Shown one piece after another: positions 41,113-51,088 of a stretch of DNA of 64,000 nucleotides. A program made the translations under genes and the position numbers. This DNA comes from Anaerococcus vaginalis ATCC 51170 (GTDB lineage: Bacteria > Bacillota > Clostridia > Tissierellales > Peptoniphilaceae): assembly GCF_000163295.1 (NCBI RefSeq), contig NZ_GG700527.1, positions 531,980 to 595,979 of the forward strand. The letters run 5' to 3'. Position 1 is the stretch's first letter. Each line of letters begins with the position of its first letter. Below the pieces are notes generated by a model that had not been told where the DNA came from, searched no databases, and saw only the letters and a list, made by a program, of their open reading frames with translations.

Positions 41113-44100
41113 ATTAGAAAGTGTTGAACTTAAAGGATTTAAGTCCTTTGCTAATAGGACAAAAATAAAATTTGATAATCAAATAACTGCTGTAGTTGGT
41201 CCAAATGGTTCTGGAAAATCAAATATAGCAGACGCTATAAAATGGGTTTTGGGTGAACAATCAGTAAAATCTTTGAGAGGAAAGAAGATGGATGATGTAA
41301 TCTTTCAAGGAGCTGATGATAAAAAACCTATGAATATGGCGGAAGTAAATCTTTCATTTAATAATAAAGATAGGGCTTTGTCCAGTGACTATGATCTTGT
41401 AAAAATTTCTAGAAGAATTTTTAGAAATGGCGACAATGAATATAGGTTAAATGGAAAAAGAGTAAGACTTAAAGATATAAAAGAATTATTTTTGGATACA
41501 GGTATTGGGAAAGAAGGATATTCTGTAATAGGTCAAGGAAGAATTGATGAAATTTTGAATTCATCAAATCAAGAAAGAAGAAATATTTTTGAAGAAGCAA
41601 GTGGAATTGCAACTCACAAATATAGAAGAGAAGAATCCCTAAAAAAATTATCTAAGGTTGATGAAGATCTTGAGATAATTCAAAGAGAATGGGACTACAA
41701 AAATAAGGATAAAAATAAGCTTGAAATTGAAGCGAAAAATTTTGAAAAATATATTGAAATTGAAAGCTTGCTTAATGAAAAAGCCTATTTATTTTATGCA
41801 AATAAATCTAAGTCTTTAAACGAAAAAAATAAAGATTTAATTGAACAAATTGAAATTTTAAAAAATAATCAAGAAGAAAAAACTAGAGAATTTGATAAGG
41901 TAAATGAATCTTTATTGCCAATAGCAGAAAATATCAGAGATTTAGAAAATAAATATAAAAATCTTGACCAAAGAATTTTAGACAATGAAAAAAATATTGA
42001 TAAGTACACCAATAAGATAAATCTGGATAGGCAAAAACTTCTTTATAACAAAAAAGATTTAGAAAGAAATAACAATGATTTTAAATCGTATGATGAGAAA
42101 TTTAAAAATTACGAAATTTCTCTAAAAAATCAAAAAGATAAGCTTGAAAATACAAAAAATATAATTAAAAATTTAGAAGAAAAAAATAGAAAATTATCTG
42201 AGAAAAAAGATGAAAGCATTGCTTTATTATCTTCAATACAAAAAGAAATTGAAAGATTAAAAAAAGAAGGCGAAGATTTAAATAAATTAATATATGACTA
42301 TGATATAGATCAAAAAACAAGAACAATTCTTGAAAAACAAAGATTTGAAAATAACAAGATAATCAATGAAAAAATTCAAGAATTAAATAATGATTTGTCA
42401 AATCTTAGCAAAGATTTAAATAAATTGGAAAAGGAAAAAGAAAATCTTTCAAAAGATATTGAAGAAAAAAATACAAATCTTGAAAATATAAAAGAAAAAA
42501 TCATAAATGAAATAAATAAGAAAGATGATTTAGAAAAAGAAATCAACCAAAATAACCTTTCTTGCAAAGAAGAAATATCAAATTATAAGATACAAAAGTC
42601 TTTGATGGAAAGAAATGAAGGGTATTTTTATTCTGTTTCAGATTTTTTGAAAAAAACCAAAAATACAGAGATTGAAAAATTATATATAAATACTCTAGCA
42701 AATCTTATAACTGTAAAATCAGGATATGAAGAAATAATTGAAAATCTTATAGGTCAAGGTCTCCAAAATATTGTAACATGGTCAAAAAAAGATACTAGAG
42801 AGATAATTAATTTTGTAAATAAAAATAAGCTTGGCAGAATTACATTTTTACCTTTGGATTCAATAAAACAAAATAAAAAAGCTAGAGTTGAAGAAAAAGA
42901 AGTTATAGCTATGGCTTATGATTTGGTTAGTTTTGATTCAAAACTTGAAAATATTATTAATCATTTTCTTTCAAATACGGTTGTTGTAAAAAATATAGAC
43001 GATGCAGTAAGCTTATCAAACAAAATTAAGGGATATAGGATAATTTCTTTAAATCTTGATTTAATTAATACTTGGGGTTCAATGGTTGCCGGAGTTAATA
43101 AGGCTAGAAAATCAAATATTAATATCCTAAATAGAAATAAAAAAATAAATGAAATTAAGTCTAGGATAAATAAGTTAAGAAACGAGAGAAATGACTTATT
43201 AGAAAATTATAACTCTTTAAATATAAAATTAGAAGAAAATCAAAGATTAAGGCAAAAAAAAGAAGATGAATTAGTAGAAGCTAATGGAAATTTAATAGAT
43301 ATAAGGTCTATTTTTGACAAAAAAAATTATCAAAAGCAAAGTCTAATTCAAAGAATTGACGAGTTAAAAGAATCTTTGAATGAATCAAAAGAAGAAGAAA
43401 ATTTCAAAGATATAGAAAAAATCAAATTAAAACTTTCAAATGTAAAAAAAGAAGATGAGATTTTAAAGGAAAAATCTATTGAAAATAGCAAACTAATTAA
43501 TGATTTATCCAACGAAATATTTAAAAACAAAAATAGTATTGAAATAAATACAAGAGATTTAAATATTTTAGAAAATAGGATAAGTGAAGATGAAAATAGT
43601 CTTTTGAATTTGAAACAAAATATAGAATTTAATCAAAAGATGAAAAAATCTTTAGAAGAAAGTTTGATAAATTTAGAAAAAGAAATAAGTGCTTGTGAAA
43701 ATAAAGTTTTAGATACAAAAGAAAAAGTAAAAGAAGATGAGGAAAATAAAATCAAGATTTCTATGGAAATTGATGAGAAGAAAAACTCTAATCATAAATT
43801 ATTATCTCTATCTAAAAATATAGAAAATGAATTAAATGAATATTCTATGAAAATAGTGAAGTTTAATTACAAACTTGAAGCTATAAGCAAGGATTTGAAA
43901 AATTTAGAAGATGAAATTAGACCATTTATTTCAAAATCTTTAGAAGATTTAAAAGAAAATAATTACGAAAATTCTTCAAAGCAAATTAAAAAGGAAGAAT
44001 TATTTAATCTTCAAAAAAAATTGACTCAAGTCGGATTTTTTGATGAAAATTCAAAAGAAGATTTTGAAAAGGCCTACAAAGAATTTGAATTTTTAGATAA

Positions 44101-44629
44101 GCAAAAAATTGACCTTGAAAAGTCCAAAAAAGATATTGAAAAAATGATAAAAAAACTTGAAGAAGATATGAAAGATGAATTTATCAAAAATTTCAATATA
44201 ATTGATGAAAAATTCCAAAGGATATTTAAGGAATTGTTTATGGGAGGAAAGGCAAAGCTAAGCCTTGATTCAAATGATTTATTAGATGCGGGAATTGATA
44301 TATCCGCTTGCCCGCCAGGAAAAAGTACAAAAAATATAAGCTTATTATCTGGTGGAGAAAAATCACTGACGGCTGTGGCTTTATTATTTGCAATATTTGA
44401 AACAAATCCTGCTCCATTTTCTTTATTAGATGAGATTGATGCGGCTATGGACGAATCAAATATAAAAAGATATATAGATTATTTAAAATCTTTATCTGAC
44501 AAAACACAATTTATAATGATAACTCACAGACAAACTACCATGCAATTGGCAGAAAAAATTCATGGAGTTACAATTGGCGATGGTGGAATTTCAAAAATTT
44601 ATTCGATAGATTTTGATGATGAAAAATAG
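41096..44629 (+). CDS. smc: Chromosome segregation ATPase SMC
   Basis: An 1177-residue structural maintenance of chromosomes protein. Walker A (VVGPNGSGKSN) lies at about residues 32-42, Q-loop and head contacts in SLRGKKMDDVIFQGAD, then two long coiled coils rich in Lys/Glu flank a hinge near 520-670 (IENLIGQGLQNIVTW ... TWGSMVAG). The C-terminal head has LLSGGEKSLTAVALLFA and the Walker B DEIDAAMDESN. The start is uncertain: GTG at 41096, GTG at 41099 and weak Shine-Dalgarno signals. ScpA, ScpB and FtsY are not nearby. def follows after 11 bases with AGGAG. Confidence 0.96.
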   Translation: MVIYIRLESVELKGFKSFANRTKIKFDNQITAVVGPNGSGKSNIADAIKWVLGEQSVKSLRGKKMDDVIFQGADDKKPMNMAEVNLSFNNKDRALSSDYDLVKISRRIFRNGDNEYRLNGKRVRLKDIKELFLDTGIGKEGYSVIGQGRIDEILNSSNQERRNIFEEASGIATHKYRREESLKKLSKVDEDLEIIQREWDYKNKDKNKLEIEAKNFEKYIEIESLLNEKAYLFYANKSKSLNEKNKDLIEQIEILKNNQEEKTREFDKVNESLLPIAENIRDLENKYKNLDQRILDNEKNIDKYTNKINLDRQKLLYNKKDLERNNNDFKSYDEKFKNYEISLKNQKDKLENTKNIIKNLEEKNRKLSEKKDESIALLSSIQKEIERLKKEGEDLNKLIYDYDIDQKTRTILEKQRFENNKIINEKIQELNNDLSNLSKDLNKLEKEKENLSKDIEEKNTNLENIKEKIINEINKKDDLEKEINQNNLSCKEEISNYKIQKSLMERNEGYFYSVSDFLKKTKNTEIEKLYINTLANLITVKSGYEEIIENLIGQGLQNIVTWSKKDTREIINFVNKNKLGRITFLPLDSIKQNKKARVEEKEVIAMAYDLVSFDSKLENIINHFLSNTVVVKNIDDAVSLSNKIKGYRIISLNLDLINTWGSMVAGVNKARKSNINILNRNKKINEIKSRINKLRNERNDLLENYNSLNIKLEENQRLRQKKEDELVEANGNLIDIRSIFDKKNYQKQSLIQRIDELKESLNESKEEENFKDIEKIKLKLSNVKKEDEILKEKSIENSKLINDLSNEIFKNKNSIEINTRDLNILENRISEDENSLLNLKQNIEFNQKMKKSLEESLINLEKEISACENKVLDTKEKVKEDEENKIKISMEIDEKKNSNHKLLSLSKNIENELNEYSMKIVKFNYKLEAISKDLKNLEDEIRPFISKSLEDLKENNYENSSKQIKKEELFNLQKKLTQVGFFDENSKEDFEKAYKEFEFLDKQKIDLEKSKKDIEKMIKKLEEDMKDEFIKNFNIIDEKFQRIFKELFMGGKAKLSLDSNDLLDAGIDISACPPGKSTKNISLLSGGEKSLTAVALLFAIFETNPAPFSLLDEIDAAMDESNIKRYIDYLKSLSDKTQFIMITHRQTTMQLAEKIHGVTIGDGGISKIYSIDFDDEK

Positions 44630-44640
44630 AAGGAGAAAAA

Positions 44641-45105
44641 ATGGCAATTAGAAATATAAGACAAGTTGGAGATCCTATTTTAAGAAAAACTTCAAAAGAA
44701 GTAAAAGAAGTTAATGATAGAATTAAAATTTTATTAGATGATATGGCAGAAACAATGTATAAGGCTGATGGAGTTGGACTTGCAGCACCACAAGTAGGAC
44801 TTTTAAAAAGAGTTATAGTTGTGGATGTTAGAGACGAAGATGGTTTGATTAAACTTGTAAATCCAGAAATTATTGAAAAAGATGGTGAGCAAGTGGGAGT
44901 TGAAGGATGTCTTTCAGTTCCAAATTTTAATGCAAATGTAAAAAGACCTGCCCATGTTGTTGTAAAATATTTAGATGAAAATGGAGATGAGAAAAAAATA
45001 GAAGCTGAAGGCCTAAAAGCTGTAGCTCTTTGCCATGAAATTGATCATTTAAATGGGATTTTATTTATAGATAATTATGAAGAGGAAGTTAAATTTGACG
45101 AATAA
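44641..45105 (+). CDS. def: Peptide deformylase
   Basis: A 154-residue metalloenzyme that removes the formyl group from nascent proteins. All three motifs are intact: GVGLAAPQVG near residues 45-54, EGCLSVP near 100 (metal-binding Cys), and HEIDHLNG near 141 (two His and catalytic Glu). AAGGAG precedes the ATG. Next to fmt, the enzyme that adds the formyl group to the initiator tRNA, in the classic def-fmt-rsmB order; priA, often upstream, is replaced here by smc. Confidence 0.98.
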   Translation: MAIRNIRQVGDPILRKTSKEVKEVNDRIKILLDDMAETMYKADGVGLAAPQVGLLKRVIVVDVRDEDGLIKLVNPEIIEKDGEQVGVEGCLSVPNFNANVKRPAHVVVKYLDENGDEKKIEAEGLKAVALCHEIDHLNGILFIDNYEEEVKFDE

Positions 45106-46036
45106 AATAAATATATGTTTTATGGGAAGTCCAAAGTTTTCGCTAGAAACTTTGGATATTCTTAATAAAAACGAAAATATAAACCTAAGTTTAGTAGTAA
45201 GTGGAAAAGATAAAAAAAGAAATAGAAATAAATTTAAGCCAACAGTAGTTAAGCAATATGCTTTGGATAATAATATTGAAGTTGTTACTCCAGATAGTGT
45301 AAACACAGATGAATTTATAAATTTATTAAAAGAAAAAAATATTGATTATATAGTAGTAGTTGCTTTTGGTCAGTTGATAAAAGAAAAATTATTAGAAGAA
45401 TATAAAAATAAAATAATCAACTTGCATCCATCATCTCTACCAAAATACAGAGGCTCTAGTCCAGTACAATTTAGCCTATTAAATGGTGACAAAAAAACTC
45501 ATGCATCAGCCATGCTTATAGAAAAAGGAATGGACTCAGGGGATATTATAAATCAAAAAGAAGTTGAAATAAAGGCTGAAGATGATTTTACATCTTTAAG
45601 TGAAAAACTATCAAAAATTGGAAGTGAGGTTATACTTGAGTCTGTATTAAATTATGATGATTTTATGAAAAATAGAATAAAGCAAGATAATGACAAGGCA
45701 ACTTTTACAAAAAAAATTACAAAAGAAATGGGAAAGATTGATTTTAATCAATCAAAAGAAGAAATAATAAATAAAATTAGAGCTTTTGTAGAATTTCCAA
45801 AAGCATATTTTTCATATAAAAATGAAAATGTAAAAATTTTAAAAGCAAGCCCAGTTGAAATTGAAAATTCAAAAATATCTTTTGTATATAAGGCTAACAA
45901 AAATGACAAAATTATTATTGGCTGTAAAAATGGTGGAATAAGAGTTGAAAAAATTCAATTTCCAGGCAAAAAAGCTATGGATACAAGGTCATTTTTACTT
46001 GGAAATGATTTTGAAGAAGGAATTTATTTAGGATAA
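45095..46036 (+). CDS. fmt: Methionyl-tRNA formyltransferase
   Basis: A 313-residue enzyme that formylates Met-tRNAfMet with 10-formyl-tetrahydrofolate. Key parts are CFMGSPKFS near the N-terminus, VVVAFGQLI and NLHPSSLPKYRGSSPVQ near 110-125 (Asn, His and Ser of the active site), and the MDSGDIINQKEVEI loop. The C-terminal beta-barrel domain ends with FPGKKAMDTRSFLLGNDFEEG. The TTG at 45095 is preferred because AGAGGAAG lies 6 bases upstream; an in-frame ATG at 45077 has no such site. It overlaps def by 11 bases. Confidence 0.96.
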   Translation: MTNKINICFMGSPKFSLETLDILNKNENINLSLVVSGKDKKRNRNKFKPTVVKQYALDNNIEVVTPDSVNTDEFINLLKEKNIDYIVVVAFGQLIKEKLLEEYKNKIINLHPSSLPKYRGSSPVQFSLLNGDKKTHASAMLIEKGMDSGDIINQKEVEIKAEDDFTSLSEKLSKIGSEVILESVLNYDDFMKNRIKQDNDKATFTKKITKEMGKIDFNQSKEEIINKIRAFVEFPKAYFSYKNENVKILKASPVEIENSKISFVYKANKNDKIIIGCKNGGIRVEKIQFPGKKAMDTRSFLLGNDFEEGIYLG

Positions 46037-46037
46037 T

Positions 46038-47318
46038 ATGGAAGATTTTAAATTAATATTAGATGGACTTTATAGAATTTCTTATAAAAATGAAAAATCT
46101 ACAGATATTATTAATGAAATAGCAAAAAAAGTAGAAGATATTTCCTATATAACAAAAAACATATATGGAGTTTTGGAAAATAAATTATACCTTGAGTATA
46201 TTTTGGCAAAGTTGTCAAAAATAAAAGTGAAAAAATTGGACAAAAAAGTAAAACTTATTTTGTTAATTGGAATTTATAATATTCATTTTTTAGATAGAAA
46301 AAATTATGCAATAGTAAATGAATTAGTAAATCTTACCAAAAAAGTTTCTTTTAAATCAAAATCTTTTGTAAATGCTATTTTAAGATCTTATATAAGAGAT
46401 GAAAAAAATTTATCAAAAATAAATAAAGAAAATGATGAAGAATTTAATTCGATAAAATATTCCATGCCTTTGTGGATTATAAAATATTTGAATGATTCAT
46501 ACGGGAAAGATTATACTCAAAAATTTTTAGATTCTTTGAATAAGGAAAGAAAATTATCTATAAGGATAAATAAAACAAAAATCACAAGAGAAAAATTAAA
46601 AAATCTTTTGGAAGATAAGGGATATATTGTAGAAGACTCTTTGATTTCGACTTTAAGCCTTGTAATTAAAAATCCTAAGTCTTTAGCAAGCACAGAAGAA
46701 TTTAAAAAAGGATTTTTTACAATCCAATCAGAAGCTTCTATAAAAGTTTGCGAGATTCTTAATCCTAAAAAAAATTCAAATATTTTAGATATATGTGCAG
46801 CTCCAGGAACAAAGACATCTTTTATAGCTGAACTTTGCGAAAATTCATCAAAAATAATTGCAAATGATATTTCTTTTAATAAATTATCAAAAATAAATGA
46901 AAATATTAAAAGGTTGGGACTAAAAAATATAGAAATTACAAATTTTGATGCTAGTATTTTAAAGGAAGAATACAAAGAAAAATTTGATTATATTTTATGC
47001 GATTTGCCATGTTCTGGTCTTGGGGTTATGGATAGAAAACCAGAGATAAGATATAATAGGACTATGGAAGATGTTATTAGTCTTTCAAAACTTCAAAAAA
47101 ATATTTTGGATAAGGCTTTTTTATATTTAAAAACAGGTGGGATTTTGGTATTTTCTACTTGTACAATTGGAAGTATTGAAAATAAAGATAATTTCAATTA
47201 TTTATCCAAGAAAAAAAGGCTTAAAAATATAAAAATTAATGGAAAAGATTACTTGGAATTTAATAGTTTTGAAGATGAAACAGATGGATTTTTCTTGACG
47301 AAATTTGAAAAGATATGA
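46038..47318 (+). CDS. rsmB: 16S rRNA (cytosine-967-C5) methyltransferase
   Basis: A 426-residue enzyme with an N-terminal NusB-like RNA-binding domain (about 1-130, ending ILRSYIRDEKNLSK) and a Rossmann methyltransferase domain. SAM is bound by LDICAAPGTKTSFIAEL near 250. The catalytic Cys are in CDLPCSGLGVMDRKPEIRY near 317 and FSTCTIGSIEN near 372. The start is one base after fmt and has a weak AGGAT. It is followed by rlmN with a 4-base overlap, a standard translation-maturation cluster. Confidence 0.95.
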   Translation: MEDFKLILDGLYRISYKNEKSTDIINEIAKKVEDISYITKNIYGVLENKLYLEYILAKLSKIKVKKLDKKVKLILLIGIYNIHFLDRKNYAIVNELVNLTKKVSFKSKSFVNAILRSYIRDEKNLSKINKENDEEFNSIKYSMPLWIIKYLNDSYGKDYTQKFLDSLNKERKLSIRINKTKITREKLKNLLEDKGYIVEDSLISTLSLVIKNPKSLASTEEFKKGFFTIQSEASIKVCEILNPKKNSNILDICAAPGTKTSFIAELCENSSKIIANDISFNKLSKINENIKRLGLKNIEITNFDASILKEEYKEKFDYILCDLPCSGLGVMDRKPEIRYNRTMEDVISLSKLQKNILDKAFLYLKTGGILVFSTCTIGSIENKDNFNYLSKKKRLKNIKINGKDYLEFNSFEDETDGFFLTKFEKI

Positions 47319-48346
47319 TTATGAAACAAACAATAAATGACAAAACTATCAAAGAATTAGAAGAAATTTTTAAAAATTTAGGATTTCAAAAATTTAGGGC
47401 AAAACAAGTTTTTAGGCAAATTCATGTAAATAAAATAAATGATTTTTCTAAAATGACTGATTTGTCAAAAGATATGAGGAAAAAATTAGATCAAATTTTA
47501 TATTTTCCAAAGATTAAAATTTTAAAAGAATTTAAATCTAACTTGGACAAAACAAAAAAATATTTATTTGAACTTGATGATGGAAATATTATTGAAGCTG
47601 TTTTTATGGAATACGATAATAGAAATACAATTTGTATTTCGTCACAAGTAGGATGCAAAATGGGATGCAATTTTTGTGCATCTACCAAAAATGGTCTTGA
47701 AAGATCTTTATTAGCATCTGAAATAATAGAAGAAATTTATCTTTTAGAAAGAGAAAATTCAGATATTAATAATATTGTTGTCATGGGAATAGGAGAGCCT
47801 CTAGACAATTTTTCAAATATAGAAAAATTTATTAAAATAATTACAGATGACAATGGAAGAAATTTATCTCACAGAGCAATAACAATTTCTACTGTAGGAC
47901 TTGTTGATAAAATTTACAAGCTTGCAGATTTGGGATATGATATTAATTTGGCTGTTTCCCTACATTATGCTTTTGATAAAAAAAGAATGGAATATATGCC
48001 AAGTGCAAAAAAATATAAAATAAAAGATATTGTTAAAGCTTGTGATTATTATTTTGAAAAAACAAAAAGAAGAATTTCTTATGAATATGTTGTCATAGAT
48101 GGGGTAAATAATTTAAAAGAAGACATTGATAAATTGGAGAAACTTTTTAAAGGTAAAAATATTCATATAAATCTTATTCCTTTAAATCCAATAGAAGAAT
48201 TTAAATATTCAAAAACTAAGTCTAATGTAATGGATCAATTTCAAAAAAAATTATCAACTAGGGGTTTAAATGCAACTATAAGAAGATCAATGGGCTCAGA
48301 TATTGATGCATCATGTGGACAACTTAGAAATAACTATGCGAGGTAG
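47315..48346 (+). CDS. rlmN: Dual-specificity RNA methyltransferase RlmN
   Basis: A 343-residue radical SAM enzyme that methylates C2 of A2503 in 23S rRNA and of A37 in some tRNAs. The cluster motif CKMGCNFC lies near residues 112-119, GIGEPLDNFSNI near 155, and the C-terminal methyl-carrying Cys in DIDASCGQLRNNY near 333. The N-terminal HTH-like region (FRAKQVFRQIHVNKI) is present. Two in-frame starts (ATG 47315 and 47321) are equally plausible; both overlap or follow the rsmB end. Length is normal. Confidence 0.96.
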   Translation: MIMKQTINDKTIKELEEIFKNLGFQKFRAKQVFRQIHVNKINDFSKMTDLSKDMRKKLDQILYFPKIKILKEFKSNLDKTKKYLFELDDGNIIEAVFMEYDNRNTICISSQVGCKMGCNFCASTKNGLERSLLASEIIEEIYLLERENSDINNIVVMGIGEPLDNFSNIEKFIKIITDDNGRNLSHRAITISTVGLVDKIYKLADLGYDINLAVSLHYAFDKKRMEYMPSAKKYKIKDIVKACDYYFEKTKRRISYEYVVIDGVNNLKEDIDKLEKLFKGKNIHINLIPLNPIEEFKYSKTKSNVMDQFQKKLSTRGLNATIRRSMGSDIDASCGQLRNNYAR

Positions 48347-48348
48347 AA

Positions 48349-49077
48349 ATGAAATTTAGTACTATTTCAAATATCGGCAAAGTAAGAAGCGAAAATCAGG
48401 ATTATTATGGAAATCTTGATTTGGAAAATTATAGTTTTTTTATTGTAGCCGATGGTATGGGTGGATATAATGGAGGAGAAATTGCTTCAAAACTTGCAGC
48501 AAAATATTATTTAGAATATATAAAAAATTCTAATATTAAAGATTTTTCTTCTATTATTGACTTGCAAGAAGAAGCTTTACAAAGTGCAAATGATAAAATT
48601 TTTTCTTTATCAAAATCATACGAAGAATATGCAAATATGGGAACAACTGCAGTTTGTGTTTGCATAGATTATGAAAAAAAATCTTATCATATAACACACA
48701 TTGGAGATTCTCGATGCTACATATATTCAGATAAAAAATTACAACTTATAACTAGAGATCATTCTTTGGTAAATGATCTTATAGATTCAGGCTCTCTTAC
48801 AGAAGATGAAGCAGAAAATTTTGCAAATAAGTCTACTATAACAAGAGCAGTTGGAGTAGGAAGTAAAATTAGACCAGATTCTAGGTCTTTGGATATGAAA
48901 GATAGTGATATAATGCTTATGGTTACTGACGGTTTGACAAATGAAGTGAGTGATGTAGAAATAGAAGCTATTATTGCCAATAATTCTACAGCTGATAAAA
49001 TTTCATCAAGCCTAGTTGATTTGGCGATAAAAAATGGTGGACATGATAATATCACTGTAACTACAATTTTGATTTGA
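48349..49077 (+). CDS. prpC: PP2C-type serine/threonine phosphatase (PrpC/Stp)
   Basis: A 242-residue metal-dependent phosphatase that reverses phosphorylation by the adjacent kinase. Family motifs are SENQDYYGN near residue 16, VADGMGGYNGGE near 37 (metal-binding Asp), HIGDSRCYI near 116, MVTDGLTNEV near 187 and GGHDNITV near 228. Length is standard. GAGGTAG precedes the ATG. It lies between rlmN and prkC, 7 bases from the latter. Confidence 0.96.
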   Translation: MKFSTISNIGKVRSENQDYYGNLDLENYSFFIVADGMGGYNGGEIASKLAAKYYLEYIKNSNIKDFSSIIDLQEEALQSANDKIFSLSKSYEEYANMGTTAVCVCIDYEKKSYHITHIGDSRCYIYSDKKLQLITRDHSLVNDLIDSGSLTEDEAENFANKSTITRAVGVGSKIRPDSRSLDMKDSDIMLMVTDGLTNEVSDVEIEAIIANNSTADKISSSLVDLAIKNGGHDNITVTTILI

Positions 49078-49084
49078 GGTAAGT

Positions 49085-51088
49085 ATGGACAATATTATTT
49101 TAGGTAATAGGTATAAATTGCAAGATCTTATTGGTGTAGGAGGAATGGCAAAAGTTTATAAGGCAACTGATAGACTTCTACAAAGAGATGTAGCAATAAA
49201 AATTTTAAAAGATCAATATGCTGAAGATGAAGAATTTGTAAAGAAATTTTCTAATGAAGCTTTATCAGCAGCAAGACTTACACATGTAAATATTGTAAGT
49301 GTTTATGATATAGGCGAAGATTTAATTGAAGGCAAAAAAATTCATTATATAGTAATGGAATATGTTGAAGGAGAAACGCTAAAAGAAAAAATTGATAGGG
49401 AAAAAAATCTATCTAATCATGATATAGTAGATTATTCAATTCAAATTGCCCAAGCACTTAATCAAGCTCATTCATCAAATATTATTCACAGAGATATAAA
49501 ACCACAAAATATTTTGATGGATAAATATGGCTTATTAAAAGTTACTGATTTTGGGATAGCAAGAGTTTCTACAAATGCAACTATAACTTACACATCATCA
49601 ATTTTGGGTACAGTTCATTATATTTCTCCAGAACAAGCAAAGGGCAAATTTGTTGATGAAAAATCAGATTTATATTCTCTTGGTGTTGTTATGTATGAAA
49701 TGGCAACTGGTAAAGTTCCATTTGATGCGGATAATTCGGTTGGAATTGCAGTTATGCATATCCAAGATGAACCAGAAAGCCCAATCAAATTAAATGAAAA
49801 TTTATCTCCAAGATTAAATGACATAATAATGAAACTTCTTCAAAAAGATCCACAAGAAAGATTTAAAAGTGCTAAAGAATTAATTAGGGCATTAGAAGAT
49901 AATTCTTATGATATAGGATATTTCAAAAAAGAAGATACAGCAAAAATTCAAAAACCAAAAGATGAAATACAAGAAACATCTTTTATTCCTGTAGTTGAAA
50001 ATAAAAAGAAAAAACAAAAACCTAAAAAAGAAGAAAATGAAGCAGTATATGTAACACCTACTGATGATTCGGATAAAAAATCTGAAAAAAAATCAAATAA
50101 AAGAAAGATTTTGCCATTTGTTTTGATGCTATTGGCAGTTATTGTGGCTGGATATTTTTATGCAAAATCAAAAGATTCAGACATGGTACAAGTGCCTACA
50201 GTTATAAATTTAAGTGAAGAAGAAGCTGTAGAAATTTTGGAAGAAAAGAATCTAAAGGCAAATGTATCTCGCTATGCAAATAGTTCTAATTACGAAAAAG
50301 GCAAGGTAATGGAACAAGATCCTAGTCCAAAAACAAAAGTTAAGAAAAACACAACTATAAATCTTGTTATAAGCCAAGGAAAAGAAGTTAAAGTTCCAAA
50401 TCTTTCTGGCTTAACCTTAGATCAAGCTGAAGAAAAATTAAAAGAACATGATCTAGAATTGGGAAAAACAAATACAGAATATAGCGATAAGGTTGAAAAA
50501 GATAAAATTATTGAGCAAGATCCTGAAAAAAATGAAAAAGTTCAAGTAGGTAGTGAAGTTGATGTTACAATAAGTTTGGGAAAAGAAGAACCTGAAGTTA
50601 AAAATGTAAAAGTTCCTTATTTTATAGGCTCATACGAAAAAGACGCAATCAATGTTGCAAAAGATGCAAATCTTACAGTTGAAAATATTTCTTATGAATA
50701 TTCAGACGATTATAAAAAAGGAATTGTAATTGAACAATCTATTTCTGCTGGCACTCAAGTTGCTGAAGGCTCTAAAATTGATTTTGTTGTCTCAAATGGA
50801 AAAGATCCAAATAAAGATGACAGCAATGAAGAAAATCAAAATAAGCAAAAGCAAGTAAATGTAAAATTTACAATAAAAGGACCTCAAGATAAAGATAGTT
50901 TTAATGTGAAAGTTTATAAAATTTCTGATAGTAACCAAAGAACAGATCTTTTATATAACGAAAATCATAGTTCATCAGAGCTTGATTCTAGTGGAAATAT
51001 TAGTTTGGATTTTAAATCTGTTGTAGGCACTAAAGTTGAGATTTTAGTAGATGATAAGTCTCAAGGAGTTTATGAAGTAAACAGATGA
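49085..51088 (+). CDS. prkC: PASTA-domain serine/threonine kinase (PrkC/Stk)
   Basis: A 667-residue transmembrane kinase that senses wall fragments and lipid II. The kinase domain (about 10-275) has the P-loop GVGGMAKVYKATD, catalytic HRDIKPQNIL, and DFGIARV. A basic juxtamembrane linker leads to one helix at about 343-360. Three PASTA repeats follow, each with a Pro-x-hydrophobic start, near 370-435, 436-505 and 510-580. An Asp/Asn/Lys linker then gives a final beta domain of about 80 residues without a name. Next to its phosphatase prpC and the ribosome GTPase rsgA, the usual order. Confidence 0.96.
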   Translation: MDNIILGNRYKLQDLIGVGGMAKVYKATDRLLQRDVAIKILKDQYAEDEEFVKKFSNEALSAARLTHVNIVSVYDIGEDLIEGKKIHYIVMEYVEGETLKEKIDREKNLSNHDIVDYSIQIAQALNQAHSSNIIHRDIKPQNILMDKYGLLKVTDFGIARVSTNATITYTSSILGTVHYISPEQAKGKFVDEKSDLYSLGVVMYEMATGKVPFDADNSVGIAVMHIQDEPESPIKLNENLSPRLNDIIMKLLQKDPQERFKSAKELIRALEDNSYDIGYFKKEDTAKIQKPKDEIQETSFIPVVENKKKKQKPKKEENEAVYVTPTDDSDKKSEKKSNKRKILPFVLMLLAVIVAGYFYAKSKDSDMVQVPTVINLSEEEAVEILEEKNLKANVSRYANSSNYEKGKVMEQDPSPKTKVKKNTTINLVISQGKEVKVPNLSGLTLDQAEEKLKEHDLELGKTNTEYSDKVEKDKIIEQDPEKNEKVQVGSEVDVTISLGKEEPEVKNVKVPYFIGSYEKDAINVAKDANLTVENISYEYSDDYKKGIVIEQSISAGTQVAEGSKIDFVVSNGKDPNKDDSNEENQNKQKQVNVKFTIKGPQDKDSFNVKVYKISDSNQRTDLLYNENHSSSELDSSGNISLDFKSVVGTKVEILVDDKSQGVYEVNR

